DNA of 64,000 nucleotides from assembly GCA_020091685.1 (NCBI GenBank), contig CM034601.1, positions 4,588,920-4,652,919 on the forward strand, written 5' to 3'. A program made the translations under genes and the position numbers. Every line of letters begins with the position of its first letter. The first letter of the stretch is position 1. Below are positions 1 to 10,735 of the stretch, in pieces. Under the pieces are notes generated by a model, which was not told the origin of the DNA, ran no database searches, and saw only the letters and a program-made list of their open reading frames with translations. This DNA is from Lutjanus erythropterus. Taxonomy: Eukaryota > Chordata > Actinopteri > Lutjaniformes > Lutjanidae.

Positions 1-689
1 CCGAGTAGAGAATAATAGCTTATGGTGATGAGGGTGTGTGTGTGTGCGCACGTGTGCAACAGCGGTGAAATTGAATGTTATTTTCTAGATGTTATACAAA
101 TAAAAACACATTTTTCTTTTGTATAAACCGCCAGCTGTCAGCAGCACTTTACAAAGAAAAAAATGAAACAGATTTGGCAGATTTTTGACAGCCAAGAGGA
201 AGATAAAGTTGTTATAAAATCTGTTTATCTTGTACAAGTGTGAGTATTTACTGAAAAAATGAGCTGTATCTTTTATTGCACCAATTATTTTTGAATTGAT
301 TATATTTATGGAGGAAGTTTATACTATCCTGGTCTCCTCCAGCGTTTTTAATCTTTTTTCTCTCTTTTCTTTTACTGTCAGTTTTTCAAGGAAACATCTC
401 AAGATTTAAAGGCATAACATCCTTTGTTATCATAACAATAATGCTGACGTTTCTCTGGGTTTTATGGTACCCCTGCTCCTTTAGAATAAACTATTAAAGG
501 TTCTATATGAATCATTTACTGCCACTAGATGTTGCAATAGAGCACCAGAATCTCAGACTGAAAGACTTCATAGAAAAATACAATAATCTTACAAAAATCA
601 CAGTAATTTTACCTTGCAGATCATCATAAAACACGCTTCATTCAAACTTGACAGAAACAAAATAAAACTTGCACAAACCATCTTGTTTA

Positions 690-1140
690 GTCTTTCCACT
701 GTTCCAACAATGATCGACTCTGGTTTGGTTGAAGTAAAGTCTTAGTTCACGGAGTAAGATGTGAAAATATTCTGGCTCTCAGCCTCAACTGGCAGCCACA
801 AAACTGGTGATGTTTTCCTCGGAAGCAACTTCACCCATCAAAGCATGTCCACTAAAAGTGCTTGTTTTTGTCTCTTACAGGCTCAGATTGTTATTTGGAG
901 TGTCTGGTAACATTATGGAAAGGATCTCTAGAGAGCTTTTCGTCTAACCAGAAACAGCCATTATATCGCCAAAGCTGCAAGACATGGGGAAAAACAAAAT
1001 CTATGTTGGTCAGTATTTCTATTGCTCCAATAATCATCAACTCTGGTTTGGTCTAAATAATTCCTTAATTCACAGAAATAGGTGCGAAAGTAAACAGGGA
1101 GGGATGCACATGTGCGCACAGCCAGACTGGCTACCAAAAC
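690..1140. repeat. Imperfect direct duplication, about 315-bp spacing
   Basis: The stretch around 695-800 (tgttccaacaatgatc, ctctggtttggt, then ttcac-gga-taagatgtgaaa) recurs around 1015-1140 (tgctccaataatcatc, ctctggtttggt, ttcacagaaataggtgcgaaa-type sequence). Both continue to an ACTGGC-x(4)-CAAAAC-like segment. It looks like an old local duplication. The edges are approximate. Confidence 0.45.
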
Positions 1141-1327
1141 AAAGAACAAAGAAGCCCTGATTACACACCCAGAGGGAGTGTGACTTCAATCTCTGCCATT
1201 ACTTCACTATGTCTTTAAATAGCAAATACTCGTCTGCTGCTACATAAAAGGAGAAATCTATAATATATTTACTGTAATAAATCATAAAATGACCATGGTA
1301 TGTCACCAGAGATTAAGGAAACATGCA

Positions 1328-1730
1328 AAGTTGAAATACAACACCATAGCCCCAGTGTAATTAGAGTTACAATTAATGCAGAATGTTCGCCAAATGAGTA
1401 AGTGTCTGCTTATGAATCATAAGAAATCATTACTAATCTTTTAGAATGAGTAGATGTTTACAACACTTAAATTGAGCAATATGTTAATGGAGTCTGGTGG
1501 GCAGAAAGCTGGCAGTATTTTCAGAGTTGTGGGTTTTTGTTTTCAGGGTAACGGTCTGAACTTTACATCATCAGACAGCTGACAGTTATAAACAGCTGAT
1601 CAACTTGCAACGCGGGACTCGTCATCGCCTGTCGTTGTCAAATTACAATGTTGCACTCGTCTTGCACTCCTGCAGTGCTCCTGCAGCCGGCCTGAGCTTC
1701 CTCGTGTCTGAGGAAGAGGGTGCGGGGGCA
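1328..1730 (+). repeat. Dispersed ~400-bp repeat, copy 1
   Basis: This stretch aligns along its length with 6253-6628 on the same strand. Shared landmarks in order: aagttgaaat; aattaatgc-gaat; aaatgagtaagtgt; taagaaatcatta; agatgttta; tgagcaa-atgttaatgga; caatttacaa/caaattacaa-ttgcactc; tcctgcag-gctcctgcagc. The two copies differ by many substitutions and small indels. They lie on either side of the first two exons, one before exon 1929-2031 and one after exon 5930-6068. I could not name the family. Confidence 0.65.
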
Positions 1731-1928
1731 AACAACTCACAGTTGTTACATGTGTGTCCTTTAATTTTCAGAATCTCACGTGAACTTCAATTTCCAGACG
1801 ATGATATGAACACCTTTTGAGTGATAAATATAAACTTTGTAGCGTTTTGTGGTTGGTGTATTTCGACAAACCGACAGCTGAAGAATCACAGTTCAATTCT
1901 TAATGGTTTTTTCTGCATGTTCCTGCAG

Positions 1929-2031
1929 GGGTTGAATCAGATGAGGAAGGTCGCCCAGGTGGGACTTGACGGTGTGCGTCGGACCGACTGGCATGACTAC
2001 GAGGCAATGAGGAGGGATGCTGCTCGCTCGG
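1929..2031 (+). CDS. galnt10: galnt10-like GalNAc-transferase, first exon in window (stem region)
   Basis: This internal exon encodes the lumenal stem just before the catalytic domain of a Golgi polypeptide N-acetylgalactosaminyltransferase. These enzymes start mucin-type O-glycosylation by moving GalNAc from UDP-GalNAc to Ser/Thr. The acceptor is a T-rich stretch ending TTCCTGCAG at 1928 and the donor is G|GTATGT at 2031/2032. Translation in frame from 1929 gives 34 codons plus one base. The stem motif TDWHDYEAMRRDAARSG ends with a Gly codon split across the junction (phase 1) and is completed by the next exon. The GalNAc-T10 family has a closely similar DWH-x-x-EA-x-RRDA segment here. The start codon and membrane anchor are not in this exon, nor recognisable in 1-1928, so this is probably exon 2. 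Its 5' phase (0 assumed) is not proven. Confidence 0.8.
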
Positions 2032-2116
2032 GTATGTCAGCTCCAAACTGTTTGCTGATGCTGTTCTTTTATTTGAGCCTGTTTGCTGAGAACATCTGCT
2101 CTGTTTCAACACAAGG

Positions 2117-2117
<1 letters not shown>

Positions 2118-2200
<83 letters not shown>

Positions 2201-2214
2201 ACACACTCACACAC
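2118..2214 (+). repeat. (CA)n microsatellite near a 5' splice site
   Basis: The CA array is perfect from 2118 to 2194 and interrupted by T bases to 2214. It begins 86 nt downstream of the donor at 2031/2032. In the pre-mRNA it is complementary to the (UG)n tract at 5872-5923 near the other end of the same intron, and to the one at 6077-6157. CA repeats are also known hnRNP L binding sites. Confidence 0.98.
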
Positions 2215-3039
2215 AAACTGCAGGACTCGGTCTTAATTCCTTCCAAGTGGATTTCTCTCTCTCAGAAGTAGTGTGAATCAATTCTGCGAGTACAGTTCTG
2301 AGTTCATAATTAAACACAGTTAATCTTCTACAATAAGCATTGATTTAGCCCCAGGCCCTGAGTGGGAAACACACCCTTGTCTTTTTATTACAATTGTAGC
2401 AGATTTAACTGGCTTTTATATGGTATTAGGTGGCAAATGTGCTGGATTTGTGAGAGACTACTGAGGGGTTTGAGACTCTAAAAGATCTTAAAGTAGATTA
2501 TGTGTACAAAACAATAGTTTGAGGGACCATAGGGGAAGAGACGTCAAGAGACTATTGGGTTGTGATGCAAGGGGAGCTATTTGTTTCATAGGTAGATGTT
2601 CTTTATACGTGATGAAAGACGACTCACAGTTTGAGCACTTCCACAGTGTAGATGGGCCTGAGCTCCTGGTTGAAGCAGCAAAGATAAACACCTCTCTGTG
2701 ATAAAAAGTACAAGCAGTACAAGCCTGTACACATAAACATGTAAAGTGAGGGCTAACTTCGACTCCCAAAGTACATTTGGCTAACAAACATCCAAAAACA
2801 GAGTTTTAAGTTCTGTTACATGTGCACTGTTAAGGAAACTGATAATATAATCTGCTGTTTAAAAGAATTTGCTTTTGTTTCTGGGTCAATATAGCAACAA
2901 CGGTGCTTTAGCAAGTTTTGTTTCCAATTGCAGTAAAGATGTGCTTTGAATACACTACAGTCCAGCACCAGCGATCTGTAAGTTCTTTGAGTAAGGGTGT
3001 AAAGTCACCAGAGACTTAGTAATTACTAATTAGCAGAGC

Positions 3040-3310
3040 TGGGATTGAGTCATTGTTTTGCAAGTTACAACTAAGTCTCAAGTCTTTGCGCTCAAGTCAA
3101 AGTCAAAGTCAAGACAGGTCAAGCCCAAATGTAACAACAGAGCCTTGTCTTACGTTCTTTGTGCAGCTTCAAATGTAAAACAAAGCTGGAGGCTGTTGCA
3201 TCTCCACCTGCAATTTTTGACCTGGAAGTTTTGCATTCTGCAATTTGTATTGCAAGTCAACCATGCACATTAGCTTTCTGCCTAGCATGAACTATGATAG
3301 CACATCTCAG
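3040..3310. repeat. AAGTC-rich dispersed fish repeat fragment
   Basis: The sequence has the run cattgttttgcaagttac, then aagtctcaagtctttg and several CAAAGT/CAAGTC units. I recognise this as part of a repeat widespread in teleost genomes, but its class and limits are uncertain. A small related CAAGTCAAGACTCC fragment is near 7950. Confidence 0.4.
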
Positions 3311-5204
3311 TAAGCTAGATCAGTATTAAAATATCATATCAATATATTAGGTTTCTACATCTGTGTTGCACAATGGCTGCAATTAATGACTAAATGATGC
3401 TGTATGGCAGAAAAACGTATGCTTTGGGTATGTGTTAAGTAGTTACTTAGAGTTATGTTGTAACTTGGATTAGATTATATTTTATTTCAAACATAATATT
3501 AACACAGAAATCAAAAATTACAGATGAACAGCAATCAGCTAATTCACAATGTATAACACGTCTGAAAAGGAGAAGAAAGAAGTGAATTCTTATCAAATCC
3601 TAAAACGTTTTCTTTTTATTTCATGATAAATTTTGTCCTAAGCATTACTATGTGCCTTTGTTCCACCATTCACAGCTCAAACACATCAAACAAAACTAAC
3701 AATTCAAAACACAGCAGGAGTAAATAAGCAGGATAAGAAGAATATAGCGGTGACAAATAACATATCCATGGTGCAATTGCTTTTATTTTAATAATGCATT
3801 CATCACAATTCTTGTATAACTAGGCTAAGTTTGAACATGCACACAGCTGCTGCTACAAGCTGCTGATTCGCACCTCTGATTAACTTTTAATCCATAGGAA
3901 CAGCATCTGAGGCTCACTGGTGTCGAAGTAGTACGAGCCATTTGCCAAGGCGCAGTGAGGGAAATAAAACATGATTTCTGAGAAACAAAGTTGAAATAAC
4001 GGTTGTAGTGACTGTTTAATGATCCAGTATACTCCTGTGTTTCTCTGTTGAGAAGCACCATTAAAAGAGAAATTTGAAAAGGGAATTTAGAATAGGGGGA
4101 AAATATATATTTGGAACCAGATGCACCTCCCACTTTGCAACTCTGTTGCTGTCTTTCATTAAACAGGAAATAACACAACACCTGCACCATGGGATGTCAA
4201 TCATGGGACTTTGAAATGTCACCGCCAAATAAACTTCAAAAAGAGACAAGTTATTGAGACAATTATTTTGTTTTCCAAGATCTGTCTAGAGCCGTCTCAC
4301 CACCACCTCCAATTTATTTAAATTTGTTGCACCTGTGAGTTTCTTCTCCGTTTCTTTTATTCCTTGCATAGTGGAACGTTTGTGCCCACGTACCCGTCCC
4401 TTGAAAATCAAGAATTTGCATGAAGGTAGTTTTGTCACTTTTCAAGTGTAAAACATACATTTCAGACTCAAAGCCTACTGAAAAAAAAAATCTAGTATGA
4501 ATGTGGGACACAGCTTGCGTCCCAAGTGTGTGTCTCAAAACCCAAAACTCTAATAAAAATCCTCATAGCACCCACTGGTTTAGAGCAGCGTTCAGAGCCA
4601 GTGCATCCCAAAATTCATGATGAGTTAAAATATGTGTGCTCGTGTGAAATACATGCACACAGTCCTAAATTATGAGATTCCTTTCAAAAATGTGTGTTTT
4701 TAGCGAGGGATTACAGAACTCAGTCAGGGAGAATCCTATAAGATCATTTTCAACTAATTTCTTAAGGTTCAGAATTGCCTGAGGAGGACTAGAAAACACA
4801 ATTTAAGTGATCTATGTAACAAGTTTATTATGCAGGGGAAACGTACGACATTAAGTAGAAGAGTTTATCTCTGAAATGAGCCATTAAAGTGAGGAGTTAT
4901 TTTCCACAGTTATTACCTTCAGGAATATAGACGGATCATTTCTGCCTAATGGAACAAGGCAGCTCACTTTAATTTGATGCTCTCCTCTGACTATAGATCA
5001 GCCTCCATGCGTGCATCCCTGTGTGTTTGTGTGGAGTGCACTGATGAGTGGCTAATGAAACATGCCGCACAGTGTAATTTGATGCACTCCTGAAGTGATC
5101 TCAGTTTTTATAATGTTTGTGTGTGGAAAAGAGTTGTTAGAGACTGATGAGGTACATGCTTAAGTGCTATACATCAAGTATTATATACGATATTGATTGT
5201 CTCA

Positions 5205-5490
5205 TTCTAGAGCTGAAATGATTAGTTGATGATCAATGACTCGACTGGAAACTTATTGGTAAATATTATATTTAAGTCAGGTTCCAGCCTCTCGAATGTG
5301 AACACTGACTGATTTTCTTGGTCTTTTATCATATTAAACTGAACTAAGTTTTGGACTGTAGGTCAGATAAAACAAACTTTGAATAAGTTAACTCTGGATT
5401 TGGAAAACTGTTCTAGGTCTTTTTTTTTTTTTTCTGATATTTTAGAGACGAGATGATTAATTGATTAATCATGGATATAATAATACAAAT
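5205..5490. repeat. Degenerate copy of a common fish repeat (ATTAATCGATTA type)
   Basis: Segments such as gagctgaaatgattagttgat, ggttccagcctctcgaatgtga, ttttggactgtaggtcagat-aaacaaa and gatgattaattgattaatc occur in the order I know from a repeat widespread in fish. A second copy lies at 18795-19015. It is probably a non-autonomous DNA element. Edges are approximate. Confidence 0.5.
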
Positions 5491-5867
5491 AATTGTTCAT
5501 GTCAGCCATTTTTTGCCTGGATTTAGTGTAAAAAATATGCCTGCACATGACCTAAATTGTGACTTATTAGCTGAAAAAAACACAATGAGACCAAAGCATT
5601 CAGCCTTGCCTAGTCTCAACTGAAATGTGATAACAATAACCCAGAAAATTTACACTGCCTGCAGTGCAACCAGTATTGATTTTTTTGGCCATCTGGGGGC
5701 TACGATTGAGAGATTAAACACAACATTGATATATATTAGAAAACAGATGCTTAATTAAACATGGAGCAGGTACAGAGCAAATTTAGCATTCGTTTGATGT
5801 CATGTTTGACTCCACATGCACGCACAGTGTCAGAGTACTGATGGAGAGTTAGTTTTTTTCACTGATC

Positions 5868-5871
<4 letters not shown>

Positions 5872-5923
<52 letters not shown>
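5872..5923 (+). repeat. (TG)26 array at a 3' splice site
   Basis: This is an uninterrupted 52-nt TG array ending 6 nt before the exon at 5930. It takes the place of a polypyrimidine tract. A T-run with a possible branch site (CACTGAT, about 5859-5866) lies just before it. No AG occurs between that site and the acceptor AG, so the whole array falls in the AG-exclusion zone. Confidence 0.98.
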
Positions 5924-5924
<1 letters not shown>

Positions 5925-5929
5925 TGCAG

Positions 5930-6068
5930 GTAACGGTGAGCAGGGGAAGCCGTTTCCTCTCACAGAAACTGACCGGGTCGACCAGGCCTACAGGGAGAAC
6001 GGCTTCAACATTTACGTCAGCGACCGGATCTCCCTCAACCGCTCCATCCCTGACATCCGCCATCCAAA
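5930..6068 (+). CDS. galnt10: galnt10-like exon: start of catalytic region, flanked by TG repeats
   Basis: The exon completes the split Gly codon and reads [12 protein letters not shown], then [20 protein letters not shown] and [12 protein letters not shown]. These are hallmark segments at the entry to the GalNAc-T catalytic domain and fit T10 better than other isoforms. The acceptor is ATGCAG|GT and the donor is CCAAA|GTGAGT. The exon is 139 nt and leaves phase 2, so skipping it would shift the frame. Uninterrupted (TG)n arrays stop 6 nt before it and start 8 nt after it, so no ordinary polypyrimidine tract touches the acceptor. The next codon, split AA|A across the junction, is Lys in HPK-C, where I expect Asn in T10 relatives. 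That may be a real substitution or a base error. Confidence 0.9.
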
Positions 6069-6074
6069 GTGAGT

Positions 6075-6076
<2 letters not shown>

Positions 6077-6157
<81 letters not shown>
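6077..6157 (+). repeat. (TG)40 array at a 5' splice site
   Basis: This is an 81-nt uninterrupted TG array beginning 8 nt after the donor at 6068/6069 (GTGAGTCC). With the array at 5872-5923 it encloses a single 139-nt exon. UG-rich RNA is the preferred target of TDP-43 (TARDBP). Confidence 0.98.
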
Positions 6158-6158
<1 letters not shown>

Positions 6159-6252
6159 CCTTCAGGTGACTGACCCCTCCTTAGTCCCGCCCCTTTTTGC
6201 CCTGTGCTCAACTTTCTCCTTTCATGTTTCTTGTACTTAAATATGTTCATCG

Positions 6253-6628
6253 AAGTTGAAATTATTCTGAACCGGATGAAAATGGAGTTCAAATTAATGC
6301 TGAATTTTTGCTGAATGAGTAAGTGTGTGTTTAGGAGTTGTAAGAAATCATTAATAGTCTTGTAAAAGGCATAGATGTTTATAACTGTTAAACTGAGCAA
6401 AATGTTAATGGACTTTGGTAAGCAGTGATACAGGCAGCCACTTAACTCACATCCAGTGTTATTTCAGAGCAGTGGGCTTTTGTTGTCATTATAATTGGGT
6501 TAACTTTACACTGATTACATTTACTTTAGATTGTTATTGCCAATTTACAAGGTTGCACTCATCCTGCATTCCTGCAGAGCTCCTGCAGCATGCCTGTCTG
6601 CTGTATCTGAAGAGAGGGGGTACAACAT
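6253..6628 (+). repeat. Dispersed ~400-bp repeat, copy 2
   Basis: This is the partner of 1328-1730, same orientation, recognisable over its whole length, including the final ttgcactc-tcctgca-tcctgcag-gctcctgcagc block. It starts about 95 nt after the (TG)40 array. The divergence argues for an old duplication or two members of one element family. Confidence 0.65.
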
Positions 6629-9158
6629 AATAGCTACATCAATCATTAGCTAGCTAGTTAGCTAGTGTTTCCCCAGGTACCAAGCCCGCTCAACTGTTAA
6701 TGGAGTACAGAGTAAAAAAGGGGCAGGAAACTGAATATGTCAACCGTATGAAAGCAGGAAGTCAGAACTAACAGTTGATGTTGAATGCATGGCTAGATGG
6801 AGAAATTAATTAAAATTTTGTTTGATTAAAGTTTTGTTTTGTCAGTTCATATTAATCTTATTCAAAATCAAGTCCTGAGAAATTCAGAAAAGCGAGCAGC
6901 CAACGCAAGATGCACTGTGCTGGTAGTGCATAGATTAAAATGAGAGAATTCCTGTTGCATGAGATGTGTGAGTGAAAAACGTGTCTGAGCTGCTCGCGGT
7001 CAAGGCCGGGGGCAAGGTCGATCCTCTAATGAAGTGAGTGAAAAGTGCAGTGCCAAGAAAATGAAACATTTGTAAAGCAGTAGTCATACCAATATGAAAC
7101 AGTGTCATGAATCTTTTGAATCCCTTTATTCCCTGTAAATAAATTCTGCACTACTCAGAATCATAGTTAAGATCAGACCACATCTGGTGTGATGTGTTGT
7201 GCTTAGATTGCTTGATATAGTGCATCAGAAATGTCACAAGTAAATATTGTGGCTCAATTCAGGGAAAAGCAGACGTTATTAAGTCTCCGAACACCAGCTG
7301 TGTATTCATTTTCCTGGGAACAGCAGGTCACGGAGAGAATGTCTGGTACAGTATTTGTCAAGGATTAATGCTGCTGCATCAGGAAATAGTGAGAAAAATA
7401 GCAACGGCAACTTCAAAATCTTTTTTAAAGTTTTAGAATTTCTCTGTAAGAAACCTGGACCTGTCCAGACTCCTGTGAACCGTGTGCTCCCTTCCAATTT
7501 CAAAATGACATTGTGGAAGCCCTTTAATCACAGTTTTCTTCTGCCTGAAAAGAACTTTTCTCTGACACTTGACCTTCCTTTCTCTTTCATGTGGAAAGCA
7601 GCTTTGAACGCTTCCTCGCTGCCAGTTTCCCCAGGAGGACTGGTTCTTTTTATCAGTGTTTATAAAAGCAGGCCTCCCTTGACCTTACACAATTCCCGCC
7701 ACGGCTTGTCTGGCTGACAGGTACGCCAGAATAAATGCAACATCTCGAAACATTTAGCTGGGCTTTTGTAAGGGCTTGAAATTCAGTTCTACAGCTGACT
7801 GATGCAGATGCATGAGAGAAAGTGAGTCCTGGTTTTAAGATAGTCAGATAGTGAGAATGTGGTGTTTCAACTTCTTATTTAATCCATTCATACCCATTTT
7901 TAACATGCATGCAAGCAGTACAGAGCTGCTTTGAATTATTTTGTAAAGTCTTACGACAAGTCAAGACTCCTTCCAGGTAAGTCAGGTAGTAAAATGTTAT
8001 TAAAATTATTATTATTATCAACATTTTGACCATTACAATGACTCACGCTGCAAAAACAAACCCTACCAGACAGAAATATTCTTAAACATAATCAGTTTGT
8101 CTTGTTTTAAGCAATAAATACATAAATAAATTATTATCTCCCAATGGCTAGAATTCTTAAAACTTCTGAATTCTTAAAAGATTGTAATGGGTCTTAAATT
8201 TAGAAAAAAAAAGGTCAAATATTCACCCTTCTAAGAAATGCTTAAAATGAGAATTTTGTCAGTTCATTGACTGTCACCTCATCCTGGTGTCTTTAAGCGC
8301 TTCTATCTAAATTTAAGATTTACAGTTAGCAAGGAAAGCTCACAATAAGACAATTTCTTCACTTTGACTTTGTCTTAAATTATGACACATGAAGGATTCT
8401 TATTTTTAGCGTTTCTTCAGTTAGGGAAAGTGAATGAATCGACTCTGACTCAAACTGAAACTTGGTGCCGTATATCTGCTGGACACAGTTTCCTGGAGTT
8501 GAAAAGAGTCTTCCATACTGTCATGTCTGATAATGACGATGCTGCAGGATCTGGCTGCATCACTTAACTGAATGCATCGTTGCACTGTGACTCATTCGTT
8601 TGTATTTAGATCTGAAAATGTCCTTAGGATCTACTAAGAGTTCTGCTATCTTTTATGCATTTTTTCAAATGGGTCAGTTGCAGACCACAACCATGGTTCT
8701 CTTAATAACGTGAAATGTGAAGCAGTAGGCTCTGTTCTCCATAGAGTCTGATGCACTCACACTCTTTGACAATGCATAAAAACAGATTAATTCAAACTTT
8801 AACTGGTGTCATTTCATAAGATTCTTAAATTGTGAAGATGTGGAAATGGTCTTATCTTTGGTCCTCTGCCTGGATATTATATAAACCGTTGTTGTAGCTC
8901 ATTGTTGGTTAAATATAGGTAAAATTAGCCGTATTATCTTACCACGACAAAATTAGATATGTTTTCTAAAAATGAGATTACTTTTCTAATGTAAAACTTC
9001 TTGTTTCTCATTTTAGACAAAGACTAATTTCAGAGAAACAGTTGTTTGTTTTTTTTACTTCTGAAATTCCTTCTTTTCCAGTGTAGTGTTGAGAGTCTTA
9101 AAAGGAAAAAAAATGCAATGAATTTATAAAAACAAATACTTTGATGCTGCATTTCAGC

Positions 9159-9631
9159 CTGTTCTCCCTCCTAATGTGTCAAATATGGCAGTTTAGTCAG
9201 TGCTATGCTTCAAATTATGACGCTGTAGGTACCCCTATAGTGTCATTTCTGGAGGCGCCCTCTAGTGTTATGTTTTGATATGGGCTAAAACGTAAATTGG
9301 CGTAGTATAATGTATATGAATGGGCCAAATAAACATTCACCTAGGAGACCAGGGCTTGTGTCCCCTGTGAAACTATGTTGACTTTTTATAATGTACATAA
9401 CGTGTACATATGTAAGTTATGTGAACTTGCATAACTAACATACTTATTTTAACCTAAACCATGAACTTTTCCTAAACCTCACCACATGCTTTTTGTGTCT
9501 TTATTTTCAAATTCTACCAGGACATTGCATATTTATTATTGCTAACATGACCATGAAACCCTGCACGTGCAGAACTGACCCTAGGTCCATTGAGTAAGCT
9601 GCCATATTTGATGAGTTGGGATTGAGAACGG
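9159..9631. mobile_element. MITE-like element with ~45-bp terminal inverted repeats
   Basis: The left end (ctgttctccctcctaa, tgtcaaatatggcag-tt-agtcagtg) is the inverted copy of the right end (gctgccatatttgatgagtt, ggga-tgagaacgg). The interior carries gtacccctatagtgtcat, ggaggcgccctctagtg and aacctaaaccatgaactttt, found again in partial copies at 14705-15098, 19085-19392, 28378-28617, 41930-42010 and 49730-50175. There is no open reading frame of note, so it is non-autonomous. I did not identify a clear target-site duplication. Confidence 0.65.
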
Positions 9632-10115
9632 TCAATTTTTTGAGGGAGGACAATCTTTGTTGCACAAACATTAATTCCACAGACAAAAAGAAGCAACACA
9701 GTTTAATAATTCATCCCCAATGCGCTGAACGGAGCTCAGTACAGCTGAGTGCAGTGATGCCACTGACATGTTCCTCCTGCATCAGAGACTACCTGTAATT
9801 TTATTATTTACAGCACATACAGCTGTTACCGGCCGCGGACATGTGCTCCGATGACGGCTTACAGCAATCACCTTGTACCTGATCATCACAGCATGCGGCT
9901 TGCGGAGGAGCTAATCATGGGAAGCGAGTTATGTTCCCCCACTGATGGAGAGAGAGAAAGTGTGTAGTGAACTGTGTCAGTCGATCAATGTCTGTGTTCA
10001 ACATCAGCCTGCGTGTTATTCATTCAAATATGAACGCTGGCAGACAGGCAGGCGGAGTGATCGACAGGCAGTCGGTCGGTTTAACAAACCCTGTCCAATT
10101 CCACAGGGGACGGAG

Positions 10116-10147
<32 letters not shown>
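10116..10147. repeat. (GT)n microsatellite with CG-containing tail
   Basis: The run GTGTGT... is uninterrupted to about 10141 and then passes into GCGCGC. It is deep within the intron, about 1.8 kb from the next exon. Confidence 0.95.
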
Positions 10148-10359
10148 TTCAATTAAATCTTGTCAGCGTGCAGAAATCGAATGTGTCAGTCGCAGGTCTG
10201 GGACAGGTTGCCTCTAAGGCACAGACAACATGCCAATCACCAAGAGGCAGACGTTGCCTAGAGGGCAGAATGGGTGAAGGAAGTCGGCGGGGAGGGGGGG
10301 CCGGCCACGAGTTGGCGGGGAGAGCAGGTGTGTCCGTCTGATTGGTCACAGGAGGGTGA

Positions 10360-10490
10360 CAAGATGTCTGGCCCCGGCGGGGGCCACATCAGTCCTCGAC
10401 GCTATTTGTTCATTTAACCTATTTGCATGCTAATAATTCAATTACAACCACACAAAAGCAAGACTGGGATTAGATATAAGAGAGCAGTCA
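10360..10490. promoter_or_regulatory. Possible intronic enhancer-like segment (octamer plus TAAT motifs)
   Basis: An exact POU octamer ATTTGCAT (10421-10428) is followed at once by TAATAATTCAATTA, a dense cluster of homeodomain core sites. The segment is non-repetitive by eye. This is motif-level inference only; no conservation data are available. Confidence 0.2.
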
Positions 10491-10684
10491 TTATTTTTGT
10501 AACGGTTTTGTTCAGTTTTGGAAGAACCTGACAAAAATGTTGTCCAGCCAAAGGGCATCAGATCAGAAAATGCTAAAATTTGACATTTCGTGAGGCACTG
10601 AAAAGCAATATATTTTGTGATTTAGTTTGGAGGACATAATATAATGGACATCAGCACGTGTTTGTTCAGTCTAAGAGGCAGCCG

Positions 10685-10735
10685 GGACCTTTAACCAGTG
10701 GCGGACTCAGGCTGTCTGAGGGGCAGGATGAAAAA
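10685..10735. repeat. Fragment of a fish repeat terminus
   Basis: The sequence ccagtggcggactcaggctg, tctgaggggcagg is matched in inverted orientation at about 47090-47125 (cctgcacctcagacagcctg, agtccaacactg), next to a minisatellite-bearing element. I infer a shared element terminus, of unknown class. Confidence 0.45.

Larger units (their letters stand above)
1..1928 (+). other. Upstream intron or 5' flank of the galnt10-like gene
   Basis: No exon with a signal-anchor or start codon is recognisable here. The stretch holds an imperfect direct duplication (about 690-1140), a short TG/CG run near 30-55, and the first copy of a ~400-bp repeat (1328-1730). The rest is AT-rich unique-looking sequence. 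The T-rich branch and acceptor region of the first visible exon lies at about 1895-1928. Confidence 0.6.
2032..5929 (+). other. Intron (3.9 kb) between the stem exon and the 139-nt exon
   Basis: This intron starts GTATGT and ends ATGCAG. It contains a long (CA)n array 86 nt after the donor, a region of AAGTC-rich repeat (3040-3310), a degenerate copy of a common fish repeat (5205-5490), and a (TG)26 array against the 3' splice site. Between about 2300-3030 and 3500-5200 I see AT-rich sequence with no recognisable gene. Confidence 0.85.

Noticed and set aside
1605-1820. Possible first exon upstream of 1929 (71-codon open frame)
   Set aside because: It lacks a signal-anchor-like hydrophobic stretch after a basic tail, has no clear donor, and lies largely within the ~400-bp repeat copy.
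2083-2276. Open frames with long His-Thr or Cys-Val runs here and at 5816-6169, 13374-13601, 29098-29292, 47257-47574 and 63693-63974
   Set aside because: They are translations of CA/TG microsatellites. Only the short exon parts within some of them are real coding sequence.
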